Shown here piece by piece: positions 8,117-16,797 of a stretch of 64,000 bases of DNA. Each line of letters opens with the position of its first letter. The stretch's first letter is position 1. The notes below the pieces were generated by a model, which saw only the letters and a program-made list of their open reading frames with translations, had not been told where the DNA came from and searched no databases. Made by a program: the position numbers and the translations under genes. The DNA comes from Microbacterium sp. Leaf151. GTDB taxonomy: Bacteria > Actinomycetota > Actinomycetes > Actinomycetales > Microbacteriaceae. The DNA is taken from positions 956,485 through 1,020,484 of the forward strand of contig NZ_LMOR01000004.1 of assembly GCF_001424225.1 (NCBI RefSeq). The letters run 5' to 3'.

Positions 8117-8839
8117 TCAGCGCGCGCCGAGCACCGGGATCGGATCGGGCGCCTGGACGTTGCCACCCGAGAGCACCAGCGAGACCGGACCGTCGCCGGC
8201 CTCCGCGCCCACGTCGGCCAGGGTCACGCGCGGGGCGTAGTCCATGGTGCACACCTGATCAGCGGGCGGCGTGGCGAACCGCACCGCCACCTGGCCGCCG
8301 TCGGAGCTCACCGATTCGACGGTCGGCACGCAGCTGGAGCTGCCGTAAGTGACGATCGCGACCAGCGACTGGCTCACCCAACCCGCGCTCGGCGCGAAAT
8401 CGTCGGGGGGCGTGGGCACGTCGGCCAGCGCGGCGAGCGTCGTCTCACCCTCCGCGGCCCCCGTCACCTTCACGGTGAGGGCGGCACCGGGATCCGTACC
8501 CACCGGAAGGGTCACCAGCGTCGCGCGCGGCGCCATGTCGCGCGTACACGGCTCCTGCGTCGGCTCGACGAGGTCCACCGTCAGCGCCCCGTCGGCGATC
8601 TGCGGCTCCCCGCCGACAGCCGGGACGCACGACGAGCTGCCGGAGGTGACGACCGCGATCGCACGGCCCGCGTCGAGCCACGCGGCGCTGACGTCACCAG
8701 CGGGCGACGCGGTCGCGGCATCCGCGGGCGACGACGACTCGGGCGATGACGCGGCACCCGACGCGCACCCGGCCAGGGTGCCGGCGGCGAGCAGGCCCGC
8801 TCCCAGCAGGCCGATGAGGGTCAGACGTGAGCGGGACAT
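8117..8839 (-). CDS. Lipoprotein with duplicated Cys-containing domain, unknown function
   Basis: A 240-residue lipoprotein. The signal peptide ends in the lipobox LAGC, with the acylated Cys near residue 25, and an Ala/Ser/Pro linker follows. Two homologous repeats come next: the first has SGSSSCVPAV and later CTRDMAPRATL, the second YGSSSCVPTV and later CTMDYAPRVTL. Each copy therefore has two cysteines, likely a disulfide, and the shared motif GSSSCVP-n-C-x-x-D-x-APR. GGAGG precedes the ATG at normal spacing, which fixes the start against an upstream in-frame ATG. No known family is recognised. It is probably an extracytoplasmic surface protein. Confidence 0.75.
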   Translation of the reverse strand: MSRSRLTLIGLLGAGLLAAGTLAGCASGAASSPESSSPADAATASPAGDVSAAWLDAGRAIAVVTSGSSSCVPAVGGEPQIADGALTVDLVEPTQEPCTRDMAPRATLVTLPVGTDPGAALTVKVTGAAEGETTLAALADVPTPPDDFAPSAGWVSQSLVAIVTYGSSSCVPTVESVSSDGGQVAVRFATPPADQVCTMDYAPRVTLADVGAEAGDGPVSLVLSGGNVQAPDPIPVLGAR

Positions 8840-8912
8840 GAAAACCTCCGGGGGTGGGTTCACCCCATGATGACGGAGATTCCTGGATGCCTGCGGCGAA
8901 CGCCCCGCCGCC

Positions 8913-10379
8913 TCACTGCAGCGCGGAGGTGAGGCGGGCCAAGTTGTCGAGGATGGTGGAGCGCAGGGGCTGCTGGCGCCACTCCTCGATGGTGAGCTGG
9001 CGGCTGAGCTGCCGATAGCGGTCTTCGACCGCGCGCATGTCGCGCGCGAACTCTTCACCACGCACGAGCATCGACACCTCGAGATTCAGACCGAACGAGC
9101 GCATGTCCATGTTGCTCGAGCCGATGACGGCGACCTCGTCGTCGATGGTGACGCTCTTGCTGTGCAGGATGAAGGGCTTGCGGTACATCCAGATGACGAC
9201 TCCCGCACGCAGGAGCGCCTCGTAGTAGCTGCGCTGGGCGTGATAGACCATGGCCTGGTCGCCCTCTTCGGACACGAACAGCTCCACGTGCACGCCACGC
9301 TGGCACGCGGTGGTGATGGCGAGGAGCAGCGCCTCGTCGGGGACGAAGTACGGACTCACGATGATGATGCGTTCGCGCGCGGCGAAGAGCAGACCGAGGA
9401 ACAGCTTGAGGTTGTTTTGGAAGTCGAAGCCCGGCCCCGAGGGAACGATCTGACAGTCGAGGTCTCCTGGGCCGGTCGTCACACTGAACAGGTCGATCTC
9501 GTCGGCCAGCGTCTCGTCTGTCTCGCTGTACCAGTCGGAGAGGAAGACCGCGTTGATGCTGGCGACGACGGGGCCCTCGACGCGCACCATGAGGTCGACC
9601 CAGTGGAGGCCCCGGCGGATGTTCTTACGCAGGTTGTAGGAGGAGTCGGTGACGTTCTGCGAGCCCATATAGGCGACGTCGCCGTCGATGACGAGCAGCT
9701 TTCGGTGATTGCGCAGGTCGGGGCGCTGCCAGCGGCCGCGCAGCGGCTGGACGGGGAGCATCAGATGCCAGTGGGCGCCCATCGCGTCGAGGCGGCGCAC
9801 CGTCTGCTTGTAGCGCGGTTTGCCTTGGTTCGCCCAGTGGTCCAGCAGTACGCGCACCACGACCCCCCGCTCCGCGACCTCTTCGAGCGCGCGGAAGAAG
9901 TTGTCGGTGGAGTCGTCGGACTGCAGGATGTAGAACTCCACGTGCACGTACCGCGTGGCGCCGCGGATCGCGTCGGCCATGGCATCCAGGCTCTGCTGGT
10001 AATCGGCGATGAGGGTGGCGGCGTTGTCGCCCGCGATGGGCATGGCGCCGAGATTGCGGTTGAGCTGAACGAGGGCGCGGAACCAGTGCGGCGCGTTCGG
10101 GCGGAGCGTTCCGAACTCGAGCGACGCACTCGTGTCGTGGATGTACTCGTTGATCGCGGCCTGCTTGCGCCGACGCTTGCGCGGCAGACGCGGATTTCCG
10201 ATGAGCAGGAACAGGAACACCCCGACGAACGGGATGAAGTAGATCGCCAGGAGCCACGCCATCGCCGCGGTGGGGCGGCGGTTTCGGGGCACGATGATGA
10301 TCGCGGCGATACGCACGACCAGGTCGACGACGAACAGCGTGATGACGAGCCAGCTCGCGTCGAACGTGGCGTTGATCAC
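8913..10379 (-). CDS. cls: Cardiolipin synthase (phospholipase D family)
   Basis: A 488-residue membrane enzyme with two N-terminal transmembrane helices (PLDc_N region, about 9-28 and 41-62) and two phospholipase-D catalytic motifs. HRKLLVIDGD is near residue 224 and HSKSVTIDDE near 404, both of the HxK-x4-D form. Bacterial Cls enzymes of this layout condense phosphatidylglycerol to cardiolipin at the cytoplasmic membrane. The start is a GTG at 10379, with AGGAGG at good spacing before it. A long upstream extension of the same frame is Arg-rich and unlikely to be translated. The length matches the family. The next gene upstream (10444-10641, same strand) may share its transcript. Confidence 0.92.
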   Translation of the reverse strand: MINATFDASWLVITLFVVDLVVRIAAIIIVPRNRRPTAAMAWLLAIYFIPFVGVFLFLLIGNPRLPRKRRRKQAAINEYIHDTSASLEFGTLRPNAPHWFRALVQLNRNLGAMPIAGDNAATLIADYQQSLDAMADAIRGATRYVHVEFYILQSDDSTDNFFRALEEVAERGVVVRVLLDHWANQGKPRYKQTVRRLDAMGAHWHLMLPVQPLRGRWQRPDLRNHRKLLVIDGDVAYMGSQNVTDSSYNLRKNIRRGLHWVDLMVRVEGPVVASINAVFLSDWYSETDETLADEIDLFSVTTGPGDLDCQIVPSGPGFDFQNNLKLFLGLLFAARERIIIVSPYFVPDEALLLAITTACQRGVHVELFVSEEGDQAMVYHAQRSYYEALLRAGVVIWMYRKPFILHSKSVTIDDEVAVIGSSNMDMRSFGLNLEVSMLVRGEEFARDMRAVEDRYRQLSRQLTIEEWRQQPLRSTILDNLARLTSALQ

Positions 10380-10443
10380 GGGTCCTCCTGGGCGGGTTGT
10401 GGACCCAGCGTAGCGACGACCGCCGACAACGGTCTCGCGGACC

Positions 10444-10641
10444 TCAGTTCGCGGGGCCGTCGCCCGTGGACGCCACCGGCGGAAGTCCGCGCTTGGCCCG
10501 TTCCTGCGCCTCGATGCGCGCGTAGACCTTGCGCTCGGTGCGATCCATGCGAATGACGTTGCGAAGGATGAAGAAGAAGACGAACGACACGACGATCGTC
10601 GGCAGGATCGCCCACAGCACAGCGGTCCAGGTCTCATCCAT
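10444..10641 (-). CDS. Small conserved membrane protein
   Basis: A 65-residue protein with one strongly hydrophobic helix (about 8-30, WAILPTIVVSFVFFFILRNV), then a basic amphipathic tail (RTERKVYARIEAQERAKRG). No function is known. It precedes cardiolipin synthase on the same strand by about 60 bases, so the two may be co-transcribed. The start is supported by TATTCT at 10648-10653, six bases before the ATG. Confidence 0.75.
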   Translation of the reverse strand: MDETWTAVLWAILPTIVVSFVFFFILRNVIRMDRTERKVYARIEAQERAKRGLPPVASTGDGPAN

Positions 10642-10774
10642 GCTTCGAGAATACCCGCGGCGGCTGGGCGAACGCCCGCTCGCGCCTCCTCCCCACCCGG
10701 CCGATGAGCGGAATGATCCACGATCGAGCGAATCGGCCGGGAACGTAACCGCCCGCGACGGCCACCCTCGACGC

Positions 10775-11932
10775 ATGACCACCACCGTCCTGCGAGCAAC
10801 CTCGTCTCCCGCTTTCCTCTCCCTCGTCCCCCACCTGCTCGAATGCACCCCGCATCGCAGCCTCGTGATCGTCCCCTTCGGTGAGGGGCGTTCGCTCGGC
10901 GCGATGCGTGTCGACCTGCCGCCGCAGGGCGACCAGCCCACCGAGGAGGGGGTCGCCTCAACCGTCGTCGGCATGGCCTGCAAGGTGACCCGCACCGACG
11001 CCGTCGCGATCGCGGTGTACACCGACGACTCCGTGACCGGCGGGGCCGGCGCACCGCACACCGGGCTCGTGGATGCCGTTCGCGCCCGCGCCGACATCTG
11101 CGGCCTGCGCGTCGTCGACGCGCTCGTCGTGGGATCCGACGGGTGGGCCAGCTATCTCGAGCCGGCGGCGGGGCCGCATCCACTCACCGAGATCCAGGAT
11201 GCCGCCTTCGAGGGGCTCGACCACGACATCAGCGGCGACCACCTCACCGCCGCCCGCCTACCCGCCGGGTCCGCGGGGGACTCGCGGCTCCTCGAACAGC
11301 TCCTGGTCGACGTGGAGCACGCGTTGAGGCGTTCGCGCGACCGGCGCCGCCTCTCGCCCGCGCGGCGCACAGCAGCCGACGCCGTGGCCGCGGAGATTGC
11401 CGATCCGCCCGAACTGTTCGAGCGCGCCATCGGACGACCCGCCGACCAGGTGGACATGACGCGGATCGCGGCCCTCGCCTTCTGCTTGGAGCGACCCGCC
11501 TTGCGCGACGTCGCGCTGATGCAGTGGACCGGTGATCTGGCGACGGGCGACGCGGTGTTCCGCGCGCAGACCGTCTTCCGGGGCGGCGAGCCGGTGCCCG
11601 AAGACCTCGCCCGCCCGATGTGGGGCGAGGGCGCGAAGCCCGATCCGGCTCGGCTGCGCGCGGGGCTCCAGCTGTGCCGGCGCGTCGCCTCGCTGGTCGC
11701 CCCCGAACGCCGGCCCGGAGCGCTCGCGGCCTGCGCGTGGCTCGCGTGGGCGTCGGGACGATCCACCCACGCCGCGTTCTACGCGGACGCAGCCCTCGCG
11801 ATCGATGGGACGCACGGGCTCAGCGAGATCATGCGGACCATGCTCGACGCCGGCCGGCTGCCCGAGTGGGTGTTCGAGCGGTCTACTTCACCAGCGGGAA
11901 AAGGATCGTCTCGCGGATCCCGAGTCCGGTGA
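10775..11932 (+). CDS. DUF4192 family protein
   Basis: A 385-residue cytoplasmic protein. Its N-terminus ([20 protein letters not shown]) and the following [19 protein letters not shown] are typical of DUF4192, an actinobacterial family of unknown function. The C-terminal half is mostly helical and contains [18 protein letters not shown], a conserved piece also seen at the end of other DUF4192 proteins. There is no transmembrane segment. The start is placed where the conserved domain begins; a longer in-frame upstream extension would cross the antisense small membrane gene. The last 50 bases overlap the 3' end of lysS on the opposite strand, so the two genes converge and share DNA. Confidence 0.8.
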   Translation: MTTTVLRATSSPAFLSLVPHLLECTPHRSLVIVPFGEGRSLGAMRVDLPPQGDQPTEEGVASTVVGMACKVTRTDAVAIAVYTDDSVTGGAGAPHTGLVDAVRARADICGLRVVDALVVGSDGWASYLEPAAGPHPLTEIQDAAFEGLDHDISGDHLTAARLPAGSAGDSRLLEQLLVDVEHALRRSRDRRRLSPARRTAADAVAAEIADPPELFERAIGRPADQVDMTRIAALAFCLERPALRDVALMQWTGDLATGDAVFRAQTVFRGGEPVPEDLARPMWGEGAKPDPARLRAGLQLCRRVASLVAPERRPGALAACAWLAWASGRSTHAAFYADAALAIDGTHGLSEIMRTMLDAGRLPEWVFERSTSPAGKGSSRGSRVR

Positions 11933-13403
11933 TGGCCATGAGCAGTCGGTCGATTCCCATCCCCATGCCACCGGTGGGGGGCATGCCGTGCTCGAGGGCC
12001 CGCAGGAACTCTTCGTCGATGGGCATGGCCTCGTCGTCGCCGCGGGCGGCGAGCTTGGCCTGCTCGGTGAACCGGTGACGCTGGATCACCGGGTCGACGA
12101 GTTCCGAGTAGCCGGTAGCCAGCTCGAACCCGCGCACGTACAGGTCCCACTTCTCCACGACACCGGCGATGGAACGGTGCTCGCGCACGAGAGGACTGGT
12201 GTCGACGGGGAAGTCCATGACGAAGGTGGGCCGGGTCAGGCCCGGCTTGACGAAGTGCTCCCACAGCTCCTCGACCCATTTGCCGTGGGTCTCGTGCGGC
12301 GGGGCGTCCACCTCGTGCTCGGCGCCCAGCGAGCGCAGCGCCTCGAGCGTCGTCTCGGGCGTGATCGCGCGGCCGGCCGCGGCCGACAGCGAGTCGTACA
12401 TCGAGATGCGGTCCCACTCTCCGCCCAGGTCGTACTCGGTGCCGTCGGCCCACGTGACCGTGGTGGAGCCGGCGACGGCGATCGCGGCATCCTGGATCAA
12501 GGTCTGCGTGAGATCGGCGATGCCGTTGTAGTCGGTGTAAGCCTGGTAGGCCTCGAGCATCGCGAACTCGGGGCTGTGCGTGGAGTCGGCGCCCTCGTTT
12601 CGGAAGTTGCGGTTGATCTCGTACACCCGGTCGATGCCGCCCACGACCGCGCGCTTGAGGAACAGCTCGGGCGCGATGCGCAGGTACAGCTCGGTGTCGA
12701 ACGCGTTGGAGTGGGTGGTGAAGGGGCGAGCGCTCGCGCCGCCGTGCTGCACCTGCAGCATGGGCGTCTCGACCTCGACGAACTCGCGCTCGGTGAACGT
12801 GCGGCGCAGGCTCTGGTTGACCTTCGCCCGCGCCAGGACGGTCTCGCGGGCACGGTCGCGCACGATGAGGTCGAGGAAGCGGCTGCGGACGCGGCTCTCT
12901 TCGCTCAACTCGCCGTGGAGGTTGGGAAGGGGAAGCACGGCCTTCGCCGCGATGCTCCACTCGGCCACCATGATCGACAGCTCGCCGCGGCGGCTCGAAA
13001 TCACCTCACCCGAGACGAAGACGTGGTCGCCCAGGTCGACGAGCTCCTTCCACGCCTGCAGGGAATCGTCGCCGACACTCGCGAGCGAGACCATGGCCTG
13101 AATGCGGCTCCCGTCGCCGGCCTGGAGAGATGCGAAGCACAGTTTGCCGGTGTTGCGGCTGAACACCACACGCCCCGCGACACCGGCGGTCTCGCCGGTC
13201 TCGGCGCCGGCCCCGATAGCGCCGAAGCGGGCGCGCAGGGCCGGGATGGTGGTGGTGACGGGCACGGCGACCGGGTACGGCCCGCCCGCGGCGTCGGCGC
13301 GCTGGGCGAGCAGGCGCTCGCGTTTGGCGAGGCGCACCGCCTTCTGCTCGAAGACCTCGTCTTCGGTGGGTTCGGCGGCGTCGTTCGCGGGCGCGTCGGT
13401 CAT
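11883..13403 (-). CDS. lysS: Lysine--tRNA ligase (class II)
   Basis: A 506-residue class II aminoacyl-tRNA synthetase charging tRNA-Lys. The N-terminal OB-fold anticodon-binding domain includes [19 protein letters not shown]. The catalytic core has motif 2 (residues around [17 protein letters not shown] and [12 protein letters not shown]) and motif 3 ([15 protein letters not shown] near the C-terminus). The length is normal. An acidic 30-residue N-terminal tail precedes the conserved domain. The start at 13403 is chosen for GGAG close upstream. It is the last gene of the minus-strand cluster that also carries panC and the folate genes, separated from panC by 180 bases, so it may have its own promoter. 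Confidence 0.96.
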   Translation of the reverse strand: MTDAPANDAAEPTEDEVFEQKAVRLAKRERLLAQRADAAGGPYPVAVPVTTTIPALRARFGAIGAGAETGETAGVAGRVVFSRNTGKLCFASLQAGDGSRIQAMVSLASVGDDSLQAWKELVDLGDHVFVSGEVISSRRGELSIMVAEWSIAAKAVLPLPNLHGELSEESRVRSRFLDLIVRDRARETVLARAKVNQSLRRTFTEREFVEVETPMLQVQHGGASARPFTTHSNAFDTELYLRIAPELFLKRAVVGGIDRVYEINRNFRNEGADSTHSPEFAMLEAYQAYTDYNGIADLTQTLIQDAAIAVAGSTTVTWADGTEYDLGGEWDRISMYDSLSAAAGRAITPETTLEALRSLGAEHEVDAPPHETHGKWVEELWEHFVKPGLTRPTFVMDFPVDTSPLVREHRSIAGVVEKWDLYVRGFELATGYSELVDPVIQRHRFTEQAKLAARGDDEAMPIDEEFLRALEHGMPPTGGMGMGIDRLLMAITGLGIRETILFPLVK

Positions 13404-13583
13404 CGGGAGGCTCCTCGGGGTCGTCTCCAGTCTATTCGCCGCGACCGAGAGCCTCAGATCGACGGCGTGCACCGATCTCGGGGAGAGCACCGCATGCGGC
13501 GGCCGGCCGATCCCGGTGACAGCGGTCCCCTGCCGGCTCCCCGCGAACGACCGCCTCAGAGACGAATGCGCTGGACGGCCCCG

Positions 13584-14438
13584 TCAGCGCAGCGAGATCT
13601 CGGCATTGTCGATGAAGCGGTGTCCACCCACCGTCGCGGCGATGAGCGCCAGGGCGCGACCGCGGTGCCCCTCGTCGACGGGAAGGAAGGTCGCGGGGTC
13701 GACCACGCTGAGGTACTCGAGGGCGATGCGCTGCTCGCCCATGAGCGACGACTGAGCGGCCGCGATGCACGCGTCGACCCCCAGGTCGGAGTTGGATGCC
13801 GCCGCCTCCAGCGCACGGGGCAGCTTCGCCGCAGCGCGACGATCCGCGGGCTCCAGAAGGGCGATGCGGCTGGACACCGGCAGCCCGTCGTCGGTGCGGA
13901 CGGTGGGCACCGTGGCGATCTCGAGGCCGAAGTCGAGGTCGCGCACCATGCGCTGCACCAGGAACGCGCGCTGGAGGTCGCGCTCGCCGTAGACGGCGAC
14001 GTCAGGGCGGACCAGGTTGAACAGCTTCGCCTCGACGGTCAGCACGCCGTCGAAATAGAACGGGCGCACCCGACCCTCGTACCGCAGCCCGACGTCTCCC
14101 GCCGATACGCGGGTCGTCGCGGTGCCCGCGGGCAGGAACTCCCCCGCCGAGGGCGCGAAGACGACATCGACACCCAGGTCGCGGAGGACGCGCTCATCGG
14201 CGTCGGGCGAACGCGGATAGGAGGCCGTCTCGTCGGCGGTGCGGAAGCGCAGCGGGTTGACGAAGGTCGACACCACCACGACGTCGGCGCGCTCGCGGGC
14301 TTCATGGATGAGGTCGACGTGGCCGTCGTGCAGGGCTCCCAGGGTCGAAACAAGTGCGACACGGGGGCCGCCGGACGACCGATCTGCGCCTCGGACTTCG
14401 CCGAGTCGGGTGCGCAGATCCTCGAGGGTGCGGATCAT
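13584..14438 (-). CDS. panC: Pantoate--beta-alanine ligase
   Basis: A 284-residue PanC, which joins pantoate and beta-alanine with ATP in the last step of pantothenate synthesis. Family motifs visible: STLGALHDGHVDLI (the HxGH nucleotide-binding motif, normally MGALHxGH), FVNPLRF, YGERDLQRAFLVQRM (the KDxQQ region) and SSRIALL (the KMSKS-like site). The two canonical glutamines after ERD are here Q and R, a mild departure. The ATG overlaps the stop of the upstream DUF2520 gene (ATGA). TACGAT six bases before the ATG suggests an additional internal promoter. In M. tuberculosis PanC lies in the same order behind a DUF2520 protein. Confidence 0.95.
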   Translation of the reverse strand: MIRTLEDLRTRLGEVRGADRSSGGPRVALVSTLGALHDGHVDLIHEARERADVVVVSTFVNPLRFRTADETASYPRSPDADERVLRDLGVDVVFAPSAGEFLPAGTATTRVSAGDVGLRYEGRVRPFYFDGVLTVEAKLFNLVRPDVAVYGERDLQRAFLVQRMVRDLDFGLEIATVPTVRTDDGLPVSSRIALLEPADRRAAAKLPRALEAAASNSDLGVDACIAAAQSSLMGEQRIALEYLSVVDPATFLPVDEGHRGRALALIAATVGGHRFIDNAEISLR

Positions 14439-15154
14439 CCGTCGATCGTAGCGTCGTCGTCGAGGGTGCGACGTCCGGAGCCCTCGACGAGCGCCTGGTC
14501 TACGCTCGACCGCACGAGTGCTGACAGGTATCCGCCGGGGTTGTCGACCCCGACACGCGACAGCATCTCCGAGGACTGGCGCACGATCGATCGCGAGAAC
14601 TCCGTCGCCGTGGCGATCGCCTCCGCGTACGCCGCGCGATCGTCTTCGGCGACCACCACCGGTTCGCACCCGAGTTCGACGGCGAGTGCCTGCGCGATGG
14701 GCAGGACGGGCGCAGGAGCCGTCACCGCGGCGTACGCCTGCGCCAGCTGCCGCAGGTCGATCGACGACGTCCCGGTGAACGAGATGGCGGGGTGGATCGC
14801 GAGCGGGATGGCACCGAGCCGCGCGGCCGGGTCGAGGACGCGGGCGCCGAATGCGGCGTCGGTGTGCAGCACGAGCTGGCCAGGCTGCCAGGCACCCACC
14901 CCGGCGAGGCCCGTGACGAGCGCCGGCAGCTGGTCGTGCGGCACCGCGATCACGACCAGCTCGCTGCGTCGCACGACCTCGTCCGCGGTGAGGACGGGAA
15001 GACCGGGCAGGATCGCCTCGACCCGGTCGTCATCGGAGCCGGAGGTGATGCCGGTGAGGGCATGCCCGGCGCCGGCGAGCGCGGCTGCGAGGACGGGACC
15101 CACGCGCCCGGCGCCGATGACCCCCACGCCGAGGCGTCCGTCGCGGCCGCTCAT
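14435..15154 (-). CDS. Rossmann-like and DUF2520 domain protein
   Basis: A 239-residue protein with an N-terminal NAD(P)-binding fold (GVGVIGAGRVGPVLAAALAGAG) and a C-terminal helical DUF2520 domain (AIHPAISFTGTS). The family resembles ProC/ketopantoate reductase folds and is encoded next to panC in most actinobacteria. A role in pantoate supply or its regulation has been suggested but is not proved. The start at 15154 overlaps the upstream stop (ATGA) and is preferred to the ATG three codons earlier. Its stop overlaps the panC start. It is probably co-transcribed and co-translated with both neighbours. Confidence 0.9.
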   Translation of the reverse strand: MSGRDGRLGVGVIGAGRVGPVLAAALAGAGHALTGITSGSDDDRVEAILPGLPVLTADEVVRRSELVVIAVPHDQLPALVTGLAGVGAWQPGQLVLHTDAAFGARVLDPAARLGAIPLAIHPAISFTGTSSIDLRQLAQAYAAVTAPAPVLPIAQALAVELGCEPVVVAEDDRAAYAEAIATATEFSRSIVRQSSEMLSRVGVDNPGGYLSALVRSSVDQALVEGSGRRTLDDDATIDG

Positions 15155-16797
15155 CCGGCCCACCGGTGACTGCGATCGGTCGCGGCCGCCGCCACGGTCG
15201 TGGATGCGGTGCGTTCGAACATGCGCACCGCCTCATCGCGATCGAGGGCGCCGACCGAGGTCTGCACCGTGCCGGCGATCACGTGGCCCGTGAGCGTCGC
15301 CGCGCCGAACGCCCGCGCCAGCGGGCCCTGCTCCAGTCCGACCGACTGCAGCCGCGCCAGAGGGAGGATGCTCAGCGACCGCCACACCCACCCCCGACGC
15401 ATGAGCAGGGCAGCATCGGTCAGCAGCACACCGTTGCGCCGCCAGGACAGGGGCCGCAGCCAGCGGGCGCGCGCCGGGGTCGTCATGTAGGGGTCGTCCT
15501 GCACGGGACCCAGGATGCCGTCGCGGAAGACGCTCGTCCACTCGCCGCCGGTCAGGGCCGGGGCGAGGATCTCCAGCACGCGCTCGACATCGTCTCGCGT
15601 GCCGATGGGCAGCACCGCAGCCAGCTGGTCCGTGCTCGAGTCGGTCGACGACCGACCCGACAGGCGGTTGACCGACACGGTCCACCACCCGAAGGGTCGC
15701 CACAGCAGGGGTTGTCGCACCTCGATGGCGTGGACCCGGCCGGGCGGCACGATCTCGGAGACGGTGGTGAAGAGCCCGAACGTCACCCGGACGCCGTCGG
15801 GCGTCGGGGCGATCGAGTACCGCAACCCGCGCGCGACCGATCGCACGTAGTAGGCGCCGAACGCGAGGAACATGGGAACGACCGTGAACAGCAGCCAGAG
15901 CGTCGACAGTGACGCGGCCACGACGATGCCGACCACGAGCGCGATGAGGAACACCGTCGAACCACTCAGCACACGGGACGCCACGAGCCGGCCGACCGGG
16001 ATGCGCACGATGCTCTCGGGCTCGGCATCGGAGAGATCCTCGCCGTCGACCAGACCCTGCAGGCCCGAACCCACCGCCGCCGCCGCCTGGCGCGCGAACG
16101 AGGACCGCCCGCTCTCGGGCGACTGCCCGGCGGCGAGACGGCGCCGCCCTGAGGCGAGGCGGAGGATGTCGCCGCGGATGGCGTCGGCATCCTTCCCCGA
16201 CAGGTACTCCAGCTTGACGTTGGCATCCAGGCCCGCCCCGACGACCTCCAGCTTCGCCAGCCCCAGGAGCCGGGCGATCATGGGGCGCGTCAGGTTGACA
16301 CCCTGGACGCGGTCGAGGGGTGCGCGGCGGTGGGTGCGGAACAGCACCCCCGAACGCACCTCGACGTCGTCGTCGCCGATCCGCAGAGTGTGGAACCGCC
16401 ATGACAGCCGGAACAGCACCAGCAGCACGATGAGCAGCGCCAGCGTCGCACCACCGACGATGAGGATGAGGTTGTTGGCGAACAGGAAGTCGACCGGATC
16501 GGGCGGCAGCTCGCCCGGTGGAAGGTCGGTGAAGACCGGGAACAGGAGCTCGACCAGCCGCTCGCGGAGATTCGCGACGATGACTCCGATAATGACGAGG
16601 AGCGTCAGACCCCCGCGCAGCAAGGGGGTGAGCGGATGCAGTCGGTGCCATTCTCCGTCGCTGTACGGCGACCGCACCGCCGGCCGGGCGGTCGGCGCGG
16701 CGCGGGGCGCCTCGGGAACCCGAGCACTCTCGCGCTCAGACGCACCGTCCGCCGGGTTCGCCGCGCGCGCTCCGCCGGACGCGTCCGGGTCGCTCAC
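15151..16797 (-). CDS. PH-domain membrane protein (YdbT-like)
   Basis: A 548-residue membrane protein. A disordered Ala/Pro/Ser-rich N-terminus of about 40 residues is followed by a pair of transmembrane helices (about 60-80 and 108-130). The first bacterial PH (bPH2) domain contains RFHTLRIGDDDVEVRSGVLF. A second membrane pair follows (about 265-310), then two more bPH2-type regions (ARGLRYSIAPTPDGVRVTFG and a last one near residue 470). It is encoded directly after a shorter PH protein, as ydbS-ydbT are in B. subtilis, where the pair is linked to stress resistance. The GTG start overlaps the upstream stop (GTGA). The exact function is unknown. Confidence 0.85.
   Translation of the reverse strand: MSDPDASGGARAANPADGASERESARVPEAPRAAPTARPAVRSPYSDGEWHRLHPLTPLLRGGLTLLVIIGVIVANLRERLVELLFPVFTDLPPGELPPDPVDFLFANNLILIVGGATLALLIVLLVLFRLSWRFHTLRIGDDDVEVRSGVLFRTHRRAPLDRVQGVNLTRPMIARLLGLAKLEVVGAGLDANVKLEYLSGKDADAIRGDILRLASGRRRLAAGQSPESGRSSFARQAAAAVGSGLQGLVDGEDLSDAEPESIVRIPVGRLVASRVLSGSTVFLIALVVGIVVAASLSTLWLLFTVVPMFLAFGAYYVRSVARGLRYSIAPTPDGVRVTFGLFTTVSEIVPPGRVHAIEVRQPLLWRPFGWWTVSVNRLSGRSSTDSSTDQLAAVLPIGTRDDVERVLEILAPALTGGEWTSVFRDGILGPVQDDPYMTTPARARWLRPLSWRRNGVLLTDAALLMRRGWVWRSLSILPLARLQSVGLEQGPLARAFGAATLTGHVIAGTVQTSVGALDRDEAVRMFERTASTTVAAAATDRSHRWAG

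Noticed and set aside
11532..15293. A 1253-codon plus-strand open frame
   Set aside because: It runs antisense to lysS, panC and the DUF2520 gene, all with clear family motifs; the frame stays open only because of base composition.
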